A stretch of 64,000 nt of DNA from Arsenophonus melophagi (GCA_032378655.1 JAVYJS010000004.1:32306-96305); one strand, 5' to 3'; counted from the first letter of the stretch, positions 49,221 through 58,359 are shown. Notes: generated from the sequence alone by a model not told the origin. Translations and numbers: made by a program.

Positions 49221-49613
49221 ATGGCTGAAAATCAATACTATGGCACTGGTCGCAGAAAAAGCTCTTCTGCACGTGTATTTATGAAAACGGGTGTCGGTAA
49301 TATTACAATTAATAAACGTAGCCTTGATGGGTATTTTAGCCGTAAGACGGCGCGTATGATTGTTCGTCAGCCGTTAGAATTAGTTGATATGTTAGAAAAA
49401 ATGGATTTATACATTACTGTTAAAGGCGGCGGTATTTCTGGTCAAGCGGGTGCAATCCGTCATGGTATTGCGCGTGCATTAATTGGATATGACGAGACAC
49501 TACGTTCTACATTACGTAATGCTGGATTTATTACTCGTGATGCACGTTCTGTTGAACGTAAAAAAGTTGGCATGCGTAAAGCACGCCGGCGTCCACAATA
49601 TTCTAAACGTTAA
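49221..49613 (+). CDS. rpsI: 30S ribosomal protein S9
   Basis: S9 reaches the P site of the small subunit with its basic tail. 130 residues, equal to E. coli, ending in the conserved RRPQYSKR whose last Arg contacts P-site tRNA. Second gene of rplM-rpsI. Confidence 0.97.
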   Translation: MAENQYYGTGRRKSSSARVFMKTGVGNITINKRSLDGYFSRKTARMIVRQPLELVDMLEKMDLYITVKGGGISGQAGAIRHGIARALIGYDETLRSTLRNAGFITRDARSVERKKVGMRKARRRPQYSKR

Positions 49614-49769
49614 TGGCTTGTTTAAGAATTATTAATAAATTTTTAGTATTTAAAATATTTTATACTAGGTATCTACCTAGCTGATAAAAGCTTGTAAACC
49701 TTTCCAGCAGATTGATCAAATATCTGATAATCTATCAGGTATTGCATGTTAATTTTATTTTTTTAGATA

Positions 49770-49826
49770 ACTTGAACTACTGCTTCACCGGTTAACTACG
49801 TTAACCGGTGAAGCAGTAGTTCAAGT
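49770..49826. repeat. 27-bp perfect inverted repeat between rpsI and sspA
   Basis: Arms 49770-49796 and 49800-49826 around TAC. It is the longest in the window and relatively GC-rich (CACCGG in the stem). It lies 156 bp after rpsI and 84 bp before sspA. No T-tract follows on either strand. Confidence 0.97.
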
Positions 49827-49831
49827 ACGTG

Positions 49832-49859
49832 ATAATAGTCACATCATAATAGTCACATC
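49832..49859. repeat. Perfect 14-bp tandem duplication
   Basis: ATAATAGTCACATC occurs at 49832 and 49846, between the long hairpin and sspA. Confidence 0.95.
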
Positions 49860-49910
49860 AATAATAAATGGAGCCCTTAGGTTCTTTTATAAAAATCTTT
49901 GGAGGTTTTT

Positions 49911-50561
49911 ATGATTATCGCTGCCAATAAACGTTCTCTAATAACATTATTTTCTGGATCAGCTGACATATTTAGTCATCAAGTACGAATTGTTTTGGCA
50001 GAAAAGGGTGTAAGCGTTGATATTGAGACTGTCGAAGCAGGTCATTTCCCTCAAGATTTAATTGATTTCAATCCTTACAAAACAGTACCAACACTGGTTG
50101 ATAGAGAGTTAACATTGTATGATTCCAAAATTGTTATGGAATATCTTGACGAGCGCTTTCCGCATCCACCACTCATGCCTGTTTATCCAGTAGCTCGAGG
50201 TAATAGTCGTTTGATGATTCATAGAATAGATAAAGATTGGTATTCTTTAGTGCGTGTGATTGAAAAGAACGACCCTCAAGCACTTACTGCTCGTAGGCGT
50301 TTGCAAGAGGAATTGATATCTATTTCGCCAATTTTTAAAGACATGCCATTTTTCATGAGCGAAGAATTTAGTCTTGTTGACTGCTATTTAGTTCCTATTT
50401 TGTGGCGTTTACCTCTTTGGAATATCGACATCCCTAAAAGCAAAGCAACAGAGGGAATCCATTCTTATATGGAACGTATATTTGCAAGAAACTCATTCCT
50501 TACTTCGCTAACTGACGTAGAACGTGAAATGCGTATTCTGAACCATGAGAGAATTGAATGA
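49911..50561 (+). CDS. sspA: Stringent starvation protein A
   Basis: SspA is a glutathione-transferase-like protein that binds RNA polymerase and activates stationary-phase and acid-stress genes. The ATG at 49911, after GGAGG, gives 216 residues (212 in E. coli). Conserved are the SHQVRIVLAEKG strand-helix and the surface pocket PHPPLMPVYPVARG needed for polymerase contact. Its operon partner sspB is a pseudogene directly downstream. Confidence 0.95.
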   Translation: MIIAANKRSLITLFSGSADIFSHQVRIVLAEKGVSVDIETVEAGHFPQDLIDFNPYKTVPTLVDRELTLYDSKIVMEYLDERFPHPPLMPVYPVARGNSRLMIHRIDKDWYSLVRVIEKNDPQALTARRRLQEELISISPIFKDMPFFMSEEFSLVDCYLVPILWRLPLWNIDIPKSKATEGIHSYMERIFARNSFLTSLTDVEREMRILNHERIE

Positions 50562-50575
50562 TGGGGAGTTGTGGA

Positions 50576-51040
50576 ATGTTACCGTTAGGAACGTCTTCAC
50601 GTCAACCATAGCCTCTCAAAGGCATATTATAAATAACTTCTCGATAAGCATATTAAAGCAACATTTAGTTGCGAATATTCATATTTTCTTATTTTCTTAT
50701 ATAAATATTCCAAATAGAATATATCCATAAAGAACTTGTTAAAAGAGCAAATTATATTAATATAATACACCTGATGTTAAAAAGGACACCTCTAATTTTA
50801 ATGACTTAGAAGATGATACATAAAGTAGTCCACTTCAATGCTGGTTTTAGCAGCATGATTTCAACCATATTGAAGTTCTAATGAGCACTATTATTGTTAG
50901 CTCATGGCTCGGGGATGAGCGCACAAATCTTGTTTGAATCTAAAGAAGATTTGTGCATGGCAAAAAATGATTCTATCTGCAATCGTGAACGTGAAGATAT
51001 TGTTCTAAGAGTGCGAGAAAAGTTATTACATGAAGTGTAA
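50576..51040 (+). pseudogene. sspB: sspB (ClpXP specificity factor) remnant
   Basis: It begins 14 bp after sspA behind GGGGAG, and the span (465 bp) is near the intact gene (about 500 bp). Matches in order: SSRQP*PLK then, after a one-base shift, AYYK*LLDKHI against RRPYLLRAFYEWLLDNQL; KEQIIL against DGQIVL; VHFNAGF against VRFNARF; and ALLLLAHGSGMSAQILFE against AAVLAIYARENGAGTMFE. A 41-codon open frame at 50915-51040 is its surviving C-terminal part. SspB tethers ssrA-tagged proteins to ClpXP. Confidence 0.85.
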
Positions 51041-51131
51041 TAAAGCATTGATTTCCTCCTCCTAAGGAGGATCCTTATTTTGTGAGTATTATTTTGATGT
51101 CGTGCTGTAGGTTTTTTTAATTAGATTGTAT

Positions 51132-51152
51132 TTACTATTAAATTAATAGTAA
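51132..51152. repeat. Inverted repeat, 10-bp arms around one base
   Basis: TTACTATTAA and its complement, first of three hairpins in a row. Confidence 0.9.
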
Positions 51153-51168
51153 GGCTTGATTACAAAAT

Positions 51169-51223
51169 CATAATTCACATTATAAATACTCCATATCATG
51201 GAGTATTTATAATGTGAATTATG
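51169..51223. repeat. Inverted repeat, 26-bp perfect arms
   Basis: Arms 51169-51194 and 51198-51223 around ATC. It lies beyond the 3' end of the tRNA operon (333 bp). Confidence 0.96.
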
Positions 51224-51225
51224 TG

Positions 51226-51249
51226 TACTCTATCTTTGTAGATAGAGTA
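51226..51249. repeat. Inverted repeat, 9-bp perfect arms
   Basis: TACTCTATC and its complement with a 6-base loop, directly after the 26-bp repeat. Confidence 0.9.
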
Positions 51250-51555
51250 TTATGCCTTATGGCAGTCTATTTTATTGCTCCTCTTTTTTATACTTTATTA
51301 GAATATCTGATAAGTTAATAGCTATTCGTAAATTTCGATGCTGATTTTTCCAAAATCTTTCTTGATTAAAGATAGTAATATTACTTTAGCAATAATTAAA
51401 ATTACAAATTATATCAGAGTACAAATGCCCATTTAGAATGATTAGAATATATGTATGCTAGTTAAATGGTTATAACAGAAACGATTACTTACAGAAAATG
51501 TATTTCTCTCAAATTAGACTCAGTATTGTAATTTACAATAATTTACTAAAATTAA

Positions 51556-51630
51556 TGGCTGGGGTACCTGGATTCGAACCAGGGTGTGCCAGGATCAAAA
51601 CCTGGTGCCTTACCGCTTGGCAATACCCCA
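51556..51630 (-). tRNA. glnU: tRNA-Gln (anticodon UUG)
   Basis: 75 bases including encoded CCA. Anticodon loop TTTTGAT reads UUG. Acceptor TGGGGTA pairs with TACCCCA, and the T-loop is GTTCGAATCC. Third in the Met-Leu-Gln operon. As the only Gln tRNA seen here it could read both CAA and CAG. Confidence 0.96.
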
Positions 51631-51659
51631 AATAATATTGAAAAAATATTTATAAATAA

Positions 51660-51744
51660 TGGTACGGGAGGCGAGACTTGAACTCGCATGCCTCACGGCG
51701 CCAGAACCTAAATCTAGTGCGTCTACCAATTTCGCCACTCCCGC
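51660..51744 (-). tRNA. leuW: tRNA-Leu (anticodon UAG)
   Basis: 85 bases with encoded CCA and the long variable arm of class II tRNAs. Anticodon loop TTTAGGT reads UAG. One G-T pair each in the acceptor and anticodon stems distinguishes it from E. coli leuW. Confidence 0.96.
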
Positions 51745-51750
51745 AAATTA

Positions 51751-51827
51751 TGGTGGCTACGACGGGAATTGAACCTGTGACCCCAGCATTATGAGTGCTG
51801 TGCTCTGACCAACTGAGCTACGTAGCC
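51751..51827 (-). tRNA. metT: tRNA-Met, elongator (anticodon CAU)
   Basis: 77 bases with encoded CCA. Acceptor GGCTACG pairs to CGTAGCC, so it is the elongator, not the initiator with its unpaired first base. Loop CTCATAA reads CAU. First gene of the operon, transcribed from the promoter at 51888. Confidence 0.96.
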
Positions 51828-51852
51828 TATTTGACAACTTTGCCTGGGATGC

Positions 51853-51888
51853 GGGGCGCATTATGCGTATATAGCTCCAAGTCGTCAA
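51853..51888 (-). promoter_or_regulatory. Sigma-70 promoter of the tRNA operon with GC discriminator
   Basis: On the minus strand TTGACG (51888-51883), a 17-base spacer and CATAAT (51865-51860) are followed by the GC-rich discriminator GCGCCCC (51859-51853). Such discriminators mark promoters repressed by ppGpp and DksA. Transcription would start about 25-30 bases before the tRNA-Met. Confidence 0.82.
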
Positions 51889-53201
51889 CTGCTTTTTACG
51901 AAAAGCTATAAAAAATATATCTTTGTTTAGTAGCAAACATTTTTTTTAAATTTTATTGAAAATAACAAGCTTATAGAAAATAAGCATAGCGTTATGTATT
52001 CAATATAAATCCTTATCTCATAATGTACAGTTACTGATCACTATATCAGATATGGTAAAATGCGCTTCATTAATAGTTCTACTTTACTTAAGTTAAGTGA
52101 ATTGCAGATAGTCTTGTGGCTTTCTCTTGACTGGAGAAGTAAAGAGTAAATCATTAAAAAAAATATTTTAGCAACTGAATGTTGCTAACATTCCACATGG
52201 TGACTAAAAAAAGAATTTTAAATACTGTAACTCCATATACAGTAATAATTTTTTCGATTTATTAGATTAATAATCTATCAAAAATCGCCTACCTAAAATG
52301 TAGGTCTACATATTGTATCTTCTGCAATTGCTACAATATTAGTTTTTATTTACTATCTAGTAAAGTAATTTTAGAAAAAAATTTTTTATTAGTTTGAATA
52401 AAATTATTCAAGTTGTTTTTTGATGCTGTTTTCAACAGCGCTATTAAGTACAATTAAGGTTCCAAAGCAATTAGTTTATCGAATCGCTTATTTACCGCCA
52501 AAGTGCTATATAAATAGCACCTATTATATATAGATTATAGCATTGATATTAAAATATTCCTATTCCATAACGATATCTACATAATATTATTATGTATAAT
52601 GTATGTATATAAAATTGAATCGCAAATTTTATAACATAAAATAATATTTTTTATAAAAGCTATAAATATTTGTTCTTATTAAAATTAGTTATTTCAACAT
52701 GATCTTGCAGATTTCGTAAGAAATGTTGATTTATACTTTTTAGACATTCAAGATTAGCTCTAATATACAATTAAAAAAAATTCCTCTCCTTTTAATACTA
52801 AAAAATTGAAATTTTATCAGAACTTCTTAAGACGACTTACTAATATCATTTTGTAGAGCATTCTGTAATGAATTTGCGCTTCAGATTCATCAAGCGATGT
52901 GTTATTTCCCTAACGTTAGGAAGCATTAAGAAGTCTTCTTATTATTAGATCGAAATATGAAAATAGGCATTTTTATAAATATCAGATATAGTATATTACT
53001 ATTCAGTAGTTGCTTCATGCATAATGTTAAATCTTTTTATTTTTTTTCAAGACGCAACTGCAGTTTATCAAACTATACGGATATTAGAATTAGCTTTCAT
53101 AAGCTAAACCATTTTTTAATAAAAAAAATAATAACTCACTGCACTAAAACTTAGTTCGTTAATCTTTTACCCTCAATTTTCAAGGTATTAAAATATGAGC
53201 G

Positions 53202-53253
53202 GAACATAATATATATCATTTTATGATTCATATAAATGATATATATTATGTTC
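53202..53253. repeat. Inverted repeat, 20-bp perfect arms
   Basis: Arms 53202-53221 and 53234-53253 with a 12-base loop. Confidence 0.95.
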
Positions 53254-53262
53254 TTGCATATC

Positions 53263-53302
53263 TAATATTTCTTCTCTTTCATAAGAAAGAGAAGAAATAT
53301 TA
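53263..53302. repeat. Inverted repeat, 18-bp perfect arms
   Basis: Arms 53263-53280 and 53285-53302 around ATAA, nine bases after the previous repeat. Confidence 0.95.
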
Positions 53303-53892
53303 CATTAGAAACCTATGGCTAGCTAGCCGATGGTATTAAATTTTGATAAGCTAATTTAGGTCACAACTTAATTAAAGTTTTTACTTCTAACTCAAGGATT
53401 AATTTTTAGAAAGCCTTGAAGGTATTCAAGCAATACATACCGTCCAAATATAAATATGGTTAAATTGAGTTTTATAGCACAGATGTAATAGATCATGCTG
53501 TTATTAGTAGGTATCAGAACGAAAATTATTTTTGTATCAAAATGACATATAGAATAAATGGCATACAGTATAATAACTGTATTGGCATATTAATCAGATA
53601 ATAGATAAATGTTATTAGAAATACTAGAAGTGGATTCTTGGATCTTCGGCATCCGCTCTCTCTTTAGAGGAGGAAGAACAGTATTATAAATGTAATTTTG
53701 CGTACTATGATATGCAGTAATGCTCTATTGTAGATGTTCGTTAAGTTGATTCAGACTATCATCTTAGTGATATCGATATATTGAAAAACTTTGCATATAT
53801 AACAATATAATAACTTTGATTTTTCTTGATGTTGATATATTCCCCCTATGGAATATGGAGGAATATATCAACAATTAACTTTACTTAAATTT

Positions 53893-53937
53893 AAAAATAC
53901 TAACCAGCTACTTAGTAAGTATCTGGTTAGTATTTTT
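53893..53937. repeat. Inverted repeat, 15 + 5 bp arms with one mismatch
   Basis: Arms 53893-53913 and 53917-53937 pair except at one position, around AGT. The end TATTTTT gives it a terminator-like look on the plus strand. Confidence 0.9.
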
Positions 53938-54546
53938 CCTGTTGCATTAGCTATACAACAATCGTGTATGTTCTTTGAATTGTATTGGTTAACTTTATTT
54001 ATCATCTCATTATCGAAAAAATCTTTTCTGTTTTTAATTTTAAGCTTTAATCAAGATTAAAGCCAATTTTACTAACATAGTGGTAGTATTTAGTCATAAA
54101 ATTTTCGTATTGATCTTCACTTAGTATATTATTATCATTAATTCATGAATATCATTTTATTAATTCATAAATGTTAAATCAAAAGTCGTAGATATTACCA
54201 TTTTCAAGTATGTTTAGGTGTTTATTGAAACTAGTATATATACTATAAATGAAGATTCATGGTATATCTATACAATGTTTTCTGAAATTTTTGCTATATT
54301 TACCGAATTTCTGTTTACATTACACATAAATGTAATTATGTGTACAGTTTTTGCTTCAGTGTTAATCTGATTACTGTTTTATCAATAAACTAAAAGTAAT
54401 CAGTTATAAACTATACGCGTAACATATGGATTTAATAATTTTCAACATAGTTAATCCTAGTGAGTAATAAGCGTAATTCTCTTGATATAGTTTCTGGTGC
54501 TATTTTATTACAGCTCTCTGTATTGAGGAGCAATTTTTTAGAGTAA

Positions 54547-54650
54547 TAGCACGAATGGGTGCTACTCCGTTAAATAGAATGGGCTAGGATGTGTGCGTTT
54601 CTTTTCGGACAAGAAACGCACACATCCTAGCCTCGTATACAATACGAGGC
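54547..54650 (+). promoter_or_regulatory. Chain of three hairpins upstream of glnS
   Basis: Hairpin 1: TAGCAC/GTGCTA (54547-54564). Hairpin 2: 22-bp perfect, GC-rich arms 54582-54603 and 54611-54632. Hairpin 3: GCCTCGTAT/ATACGAGGC (54630-54650) followed by TTTCTACTTT, like a rho-independent terminator. Hairpins 2 and 3 share the bases GCC at 54630-54632. The chain ends 152 bp before glnS. It may be a terminator for a lost upstream gene, an attenuator or a noncoding RNA. Confidence 0.5.
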
Positions 54651-54802
54651 TTTCTACTTTAATACATCATACTTTGATATATTAAAATAATAGAATTTGT
54701 TGCTTGAACCAAAGCAATACTAATATGTATACCTTGAAAGGTGGTTTCTAATTGGAATAATGATAAAAGTGTTTGGGGCATCCTGACTAAGGAACCATGA
54801 TC

Positions 54803-56458
54803 ATGTATGAGGTAGATGTTTGGCCAAAAAATTTCATCCGTCAGATTATTGATCAAGATCTGGCTACAGGTAGAAATACTGATATACGTACCCGCTTCCC
54901 TCCTGAGCCAAATGGTTATCTACATATTGGTCATGCAAAATCTATCTGTTTGAATTTTGGTATTGCTCAGGATTATCATGGTAAGTGCCATTTGCGTTTT
55001 GATGATACCAATCCAATGAAAGAAGATGTTGAATATATTCATTCTATTCAGAAAGACGTAAAATGGTTAGGATTTCAGTGGAATGGTAACATTAAATATT
55101 CATCAGATTATTTTGATGATCTATATCAATATGCTATTGAACTCATTAAAAAAGGCTTAGCTTATGTTGATGAATTAAGTCCTGATAATATTCGTTTATA
55201 TCGAGGCACTTTAAAGCGGCCAGGTAAAAATAGTCCATATCGCGATCGTAGTATTGATCAAAATTTACAGTTATTTGACGAGATGCGCAAAGGGAGATTT
55301 TCAGTAGGTAAAATGTGTCTACGTGCTAAAATTGATATGTCATCTCCTTTTATTATTATGCGTGATCCGGTTTTGTACCGAATAAAATATACAAAAAAGG
55401 AGTGCTCAGGCAATAATAAATGGTACATTTATCCAATGTATGATTTCACACATTGTATTGCGGACGCAATAGAAGGCATTACTCACTCACTTTGCACGAT
55501 GGAATTTCAGGACAATCGTCGTTTATATGATTGGGTATTGGATAATATTACTATTGATAGTCGTCCAAGACAATACGAATTTTCACGCTTAAATCTTCTC
55601 TATACAGTCATATCAAAACGTAAATTAAATCAGTTAGTGAAAAAAAATAGGGTTAAAAATTGGAATGATCCTAGAATGCCAACAATTTCCGGTTTACGTC
55701 GTCGTGGTTATACGGCTGCATCTATTCGTGAGTTTTGTCGCAGAATTGGTGTCACAAAACAAGATAATGCTATTGAAATGGCAGTCTTGGAGTCTTGTAT
55801 TCGGAATGAGCTCAATGAAAATGCTCCTCGAGTTATGGCAGTGTTGAATCCGATAAAGTTAGTAATTGAAAATATGCCTTATGGCGAGCAAATACTTACC
55901 ATGTATAATCATCCTAATAAACCTGAGATGGGCTCTCGTGAAGTACCATTTAGTCGTGAGATTTATATCGATCGGTCTGATTTTCGTGAAGAGGCTAATA
56001 GGCAATATAAGCGTTTAGTTTTAGGAAAAGAAGTTCGTTTACGTAACGCTTATATTATAAAGGCTAATCGAATTGATAAAGATTTTTTAGGCAATATTAC
56101 AACGATTTATTGTACTTGTGATGTTGATACTTTAAATAAAAATCCTGCCGACGGGCGTAAAGTTCAAGGAGTTATCCATTGGGTAAGTGTCTTGCATGCT
56201 TTACCAGCAGAGATTAGATTATATAATCGCTTATTTACTGTACCACATCCAGATAAAGAAAAGGATTTTTTAGCTGTTATCAACCCTGATTCTTTAGTGA
56301 TCAGACACGGGTTTGTTGAACCAAGTTTACTAACTGCAGAACCTGAAAAAGCATATCAGTTTGAACGTGAAGGTTATTTTTGTGCCGATAGTTGTGATCA
56401 TACTGTTGAAAGACCGGTCTTTAATCGCACAGTCGGGTTAAAAGATAGTAAAAGATAG
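54803..56458 (+). CDS. glnS: Glutamine--tRNA ligase
   Basis: GlnRS charges tRNA-Gln. The ATG at 54803 aligns with the E. coli start and is spaced 9 bases from AAGGA; an ATG two codons earlier is too close. 551 residues against 554 in E. coli. HIGH is at 41-44 (HIGHAKSIC) and the KMSKS-equivalent reads VISKRKL where E. coli has VMSKRKL. The anticodon-binding beta-barrels are full length. The last residues differ (VGLKDSKR). Confidence 0.96.
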   Translation: MYEVDVWPKNFIRQIIDQDLATGRNTDIRTRFPPEPNGYLHIGHAKSICLNFGIAQDYHGKCHLRFDDTNPMKEDVEYIHSIQKDVKWLGFQWNGNIKYSSDYFDDLYQYAIELIKKGLAYVDELSPDNIRLYRGTLKRPGKNSPYRDRSIDQNLQLFDEMRKGRFSVGKMCLRAKIDMSSPFIIMRDPVLYRIKYTKKECSGNNKWYIYPMYDFTHCIADAIEGITHSLCTMEFQDNRRLYDWVLDNITIDSRPRQYEFSRLNLLYTVISKRKLNQLVKKNRVKNWNDPRMPTISGLRRRGYTAASIREFCRRIGVTKQDNAIEMAVLESCIRNELNENAPRVMAVLNPIKLVIENMPYGEQILTMYNHPNKPEMGSREVPFSREIYIDRSDFREEANRQYKRLVLGKEVRLRNAYIIKANRIDKDFLGNITTIYCTCDVDTLNKNPADGRKVQGVIHWVSVLHALPAEIRLYNRLFTVPHPDKEKDFLAVINPDSLVIRHGFVEPSLLTAEPEKAYQFEREGYFCADSCDHTVERPVFNRTVGLKDSKR

Positions 56459-56595
56459 TTAGATAAAATAGTTAGTTACAAAGAAATATTCATTAGTTAG
56501 AATGAATAATACTAATACTCATTTTCTAAAAGTGTTCATACTGTTTTATGAACAAACATATTCATACTTTTGTAAAGTACCTAGTGTTGTCTTGA

Positions 56596-56635
56596 GAACT
56601 AGACATTAAAAATAAGAACTAGACATTAAAAATAA
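56596..56635. repeat. Perfect 20-bp tandem duplication
   Basis: Bases 56596-56615 are repeated exactly at 56616-56635. Confidence 0.95.
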
Positions 56636-56706
56636 AATTTTTCTTGGCATTTATTGTTCATGTCTAGTTGAATTTTTAATGAATTGCTCTGATCTCTTAG
56701 GATCAA

Positions 56707-56749
56707 TTTCGCTATGTTATGATAAATATTTTTTCATAACATAGCGAAA
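56707..56749. repeat. Inverted repeat, 16-bp perfect arms
   Basis: Arms 56707-56722 and 56734-56749. It shares three bases with the next hairpin. Confidence 0.93.
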
Positions 56750-56789
56750 AATCAACATTTAATTTGATCAAAATTAAATGTTGATTTTT
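56747..56789. repeat. Inverted repeat, 19-bp perfect arms
   Basis: Arms 56747-56765 and 56771-56789 around GATCA. The TTTTT end gives a terminator-like form for the plus strand, about 290 bp after glnS. Confidence 0.94.
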
Positions 56790-56825
56790 AAGATACAATC
56801 TCCTTCTAAGATACAATCCTCCTTC
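56789..56825. repeat. 18-19 bp tandem duplication
   Basis: TAAGATACAATC plus TCCTTC occurs twice, differing by one inserted C. Confidence 0.88.
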
Positions 56826-56897
56826 TTAGGAGGAAGAACTTCTAAGAAATATTATTATCGTAGTGATCATACTGTGCGCTAATATTAGCTTAAATTT

Positions 56898-56935
56898 TAT
56901 TTTATAAGCTATAAGTGGCTATAGCTTATAAAATA
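56898..56935. repeat. Inverted repeat, 16-bp perfect arms
   Basis: Arms 56898-56913 and 56920-56935 around AGTGGC. Confidence 0.93.
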
Positions 56936-57146
56936 GTTTTTTTAAAAACTACCTCCTTGCATTGATTATGCGAGTAAATGAAATTTTTAATTAGTATTTT
57001 GTGGCATTTTAAAGTGCAAAAAGATTTTAGAAGACAAAATTGTTACTATGCGCATAGAAACAAGTGTATTGGTGTCATTATTTTTTTGCTTTTACTAAAG
57101 AGCTCAAAATAGCAATTTTATGAAAAGTCTCGTTCTAGTAGATCTA

Positions 57147-57175
57147 CATCACAATGCCCTATAGGCATTGTGATG
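57147..57175 (-). terminator. Hairpin after fur
   Basis: Perfect 12-bp arms (CATCACAATGCC and its complement) with a 5-base loop, 11 bases after the fur stop. No strong T-tract follows on the minus strand. Its position suggests transcript-end function. Confidence 0.55.
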
Positions 57176-57186
57176 ACCCTCTTATC

Positions 57187-57675
57187 TTAGATCAGGTTCC
57201 TCTTATTAATAAGAAGTCTTAAATCAGTTTCATTACAACGCTCTTTATCGTTTTCATCACAATGCTCTTTTTTTGAACAGTGCCCATAGAGATAAAGATT
57301 GTGATTAGACAATTTAATGCCATGGCGCTCAGCGATATTTTTTTGTCTTGTTTCAATTGATTCATCACTAAACTCAATAACTTTGCCGCAATCTAAACAA
57401 ATTAAGTGATCGTGGTGATATTGTTGTGTTAGTTCAAACACTGATTTACCACCTTCAAAATTATGGCGCGTAACAATCCCTGCTTCATCAAATTGGTTCA
57501 AAACACGATAAACTGTTGCAAGGCCAATTTCTTCTCCTAGATTAATCAGTTTTTTATAGAGATCTTCTGCACTAACATGATGAAATTCTGGCTCCTTTAA
57601 TATCTTTAAAATTTTTAAACGCGGAAGTGTTATTTTAAGCCCCGCATTCTTCAATGCTTTATTACAGTTGTTCAT
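57187..57675 (-). CDS. fur: Ferric uptake regulator Fur
   Basis: Fur represses iron-uptake genes with Fe(II) as cofactor. The second ATG (57675) gives 162 residues; an ATG two codons earlier is possible. The DNA-binding helix (EEIGLATVYRVLNQFDEAG), the HHDHLICLDCGKVIEF metal site and the second Cys pair in HCSKKEHC are present. The tail is about 14 residues longer than in E. coli Fur (148), probably by loss of the original stop. Downstream of fldA as in E. coli. Confidence 0.94.
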   Translation of the reverse strand: MNNCNKALKNAGLKITLPRLKILKILKEPEFHHVSAEDLYKKLINLGEEIGLATVYRVLNQFDEAGIVTRHNFEGGKSVFELTQQYHHDHLICLDCGKVIEFSDESIETRQKNIAERHGIKLSNHNLYLYGHCSKKEHCDENDKERCNETDLRLLINKRNLI

Positions 57676-57825
57676 GAGCATCCTACCTTATTGCAGTAGC
57701 TGTGAATTCAATAATATTGAAATACTTTTACAGTAGTAAAATGTTTCTTGCAAACTAATTTTTCAAATTATATATACCTGAATATCTTTACTGAATTTTT
57801 CAAGATTATCATATACACCATGGCC

Positions 57826-58359
57826 TTATTTATCAAGGATAGCTTGCAATGATAGTTCTTTGACTATTTGCTGTACCCAACATTCTACTCGTTCATGAGT
57901 GAGTTCAGGTTGTCGGTCTTCATCAATAGCAAGCCCAATAAAGTTATTGTCATCGTCTAGTCCTTTTGATGCTTCAAAGTAGTATCCTTCAGTTGGCCAT
58001 TTCCCAATAATACTAGCTCCTTGAAGTTGAATAATGTCTTTAATAGTACCCATCGCATCACAGAAATATTCTGTATAGTCTTCTTGATCGCCGCAGCCAA
58101 AAATAGCTACTGTTTTGCCTTTAAAATCGATTTCTTGCAATGTTGGAAAGAAATCGTCCCAATCACATTGAGCCTCGCCATAATACCAAGTAGGAATACC
58201 AAAGAGTAAAATATCAAATGCTTCAATATCCTCTTTACTGCTTTTAGCAATATCATGAATTGTAGCAATATTGGAACCTCCAAGCTTTTTTTGAATAATT
58301 TTAGCAATATTTTCTGTATTGCCAGTATCACTGCCGAAAAAAATACCTATGGTTGCCAT
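57826..58359 (-). CDS. fldA: Flavodoxin 1
   Basis: FldA is an FMN electron carrier for radical-SAM enzymes, IspG and ribonucleotide reductase activation. 177 residues (176 in E. coli), with the FMN phosphate loop GSDTGNTE and the aromatic loops IPTWYYGEAQ and CGDQEDYTEYF. It pairs with the retained Fe-S carrier erpA in serving isoprenoid synthesis. It precedes fur by about 150 bp. Confidence 0.96.
   Translation of the reverse strand: MATIGIFFGSDTGNTENIAKIIQKKLGGSNIATIHDIAKSSKEDIEAFDILLFGIPTWYYGEAQCDWDDFFPTLQEIDFKGKTVAIFGCGDQEDYTEYFCDAMGTIKDIIQLQGASIIGKWPTEGYYFEASKGLDDDNNFIGLAIDEDRQPELTHERVECWVQQIVKELSLQAILDK

Larger units (their letters stand above)
50562..51555. other. Gap between sspA and the tRNA operon
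   Basis: The first half is the sspB remnant. The second half holds three successive hairpins (51132, 51169, 51226) and a hairpin TCCTCC/GGAGGA near 51056. The gene order here departs from E. coli, so a rearrangement joint lies in it. Confidence 0.75.
51889..54802. other. 2.9-kb gene desert between the tRNA operon and glnS
   Basis: In E. coli this interval holds umpH, nagC, nagA, nagB and nagE. I could not align any of them. Short open frames at 52957-53154 and 53848-54060 have no recognisable product. It contains five inverted repeats with arms of 15-22 bp, and a chain of three hairpins just upstream of glnS. Confidence 0.65.
56459..57186. other. Gap between glnS and fur
   Basis: Convergent gap with no gene (E. 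coli has chiP and chiQ here). It holds two tandem duplications and four hairpins: two long, overlapping ones at 56707-56789, one at 56898 and the one that follows fur. Confidence 0.7.

Noticed and set aside
50915..51040. 41-codon open frame after sspA, at first a candidate new small gene
   Set aside because: Its translation continues the alignment to the C-terminal half of SspB, so it is the tail of the sspB pseudogene.
52957..53154. 65-codon open frame starting at ATG in the desert before glnS
   Set aside because: No ribosome binding site, composition like random AT-rich DNA, no recognisable motif.
53848..54060. 70-codon hydrophobic open frame starting at ATG
   Set aside because: Hydrophobicity follows from T-rich DNA; an inverted repeat runs through it and nothing in it is recognisable.
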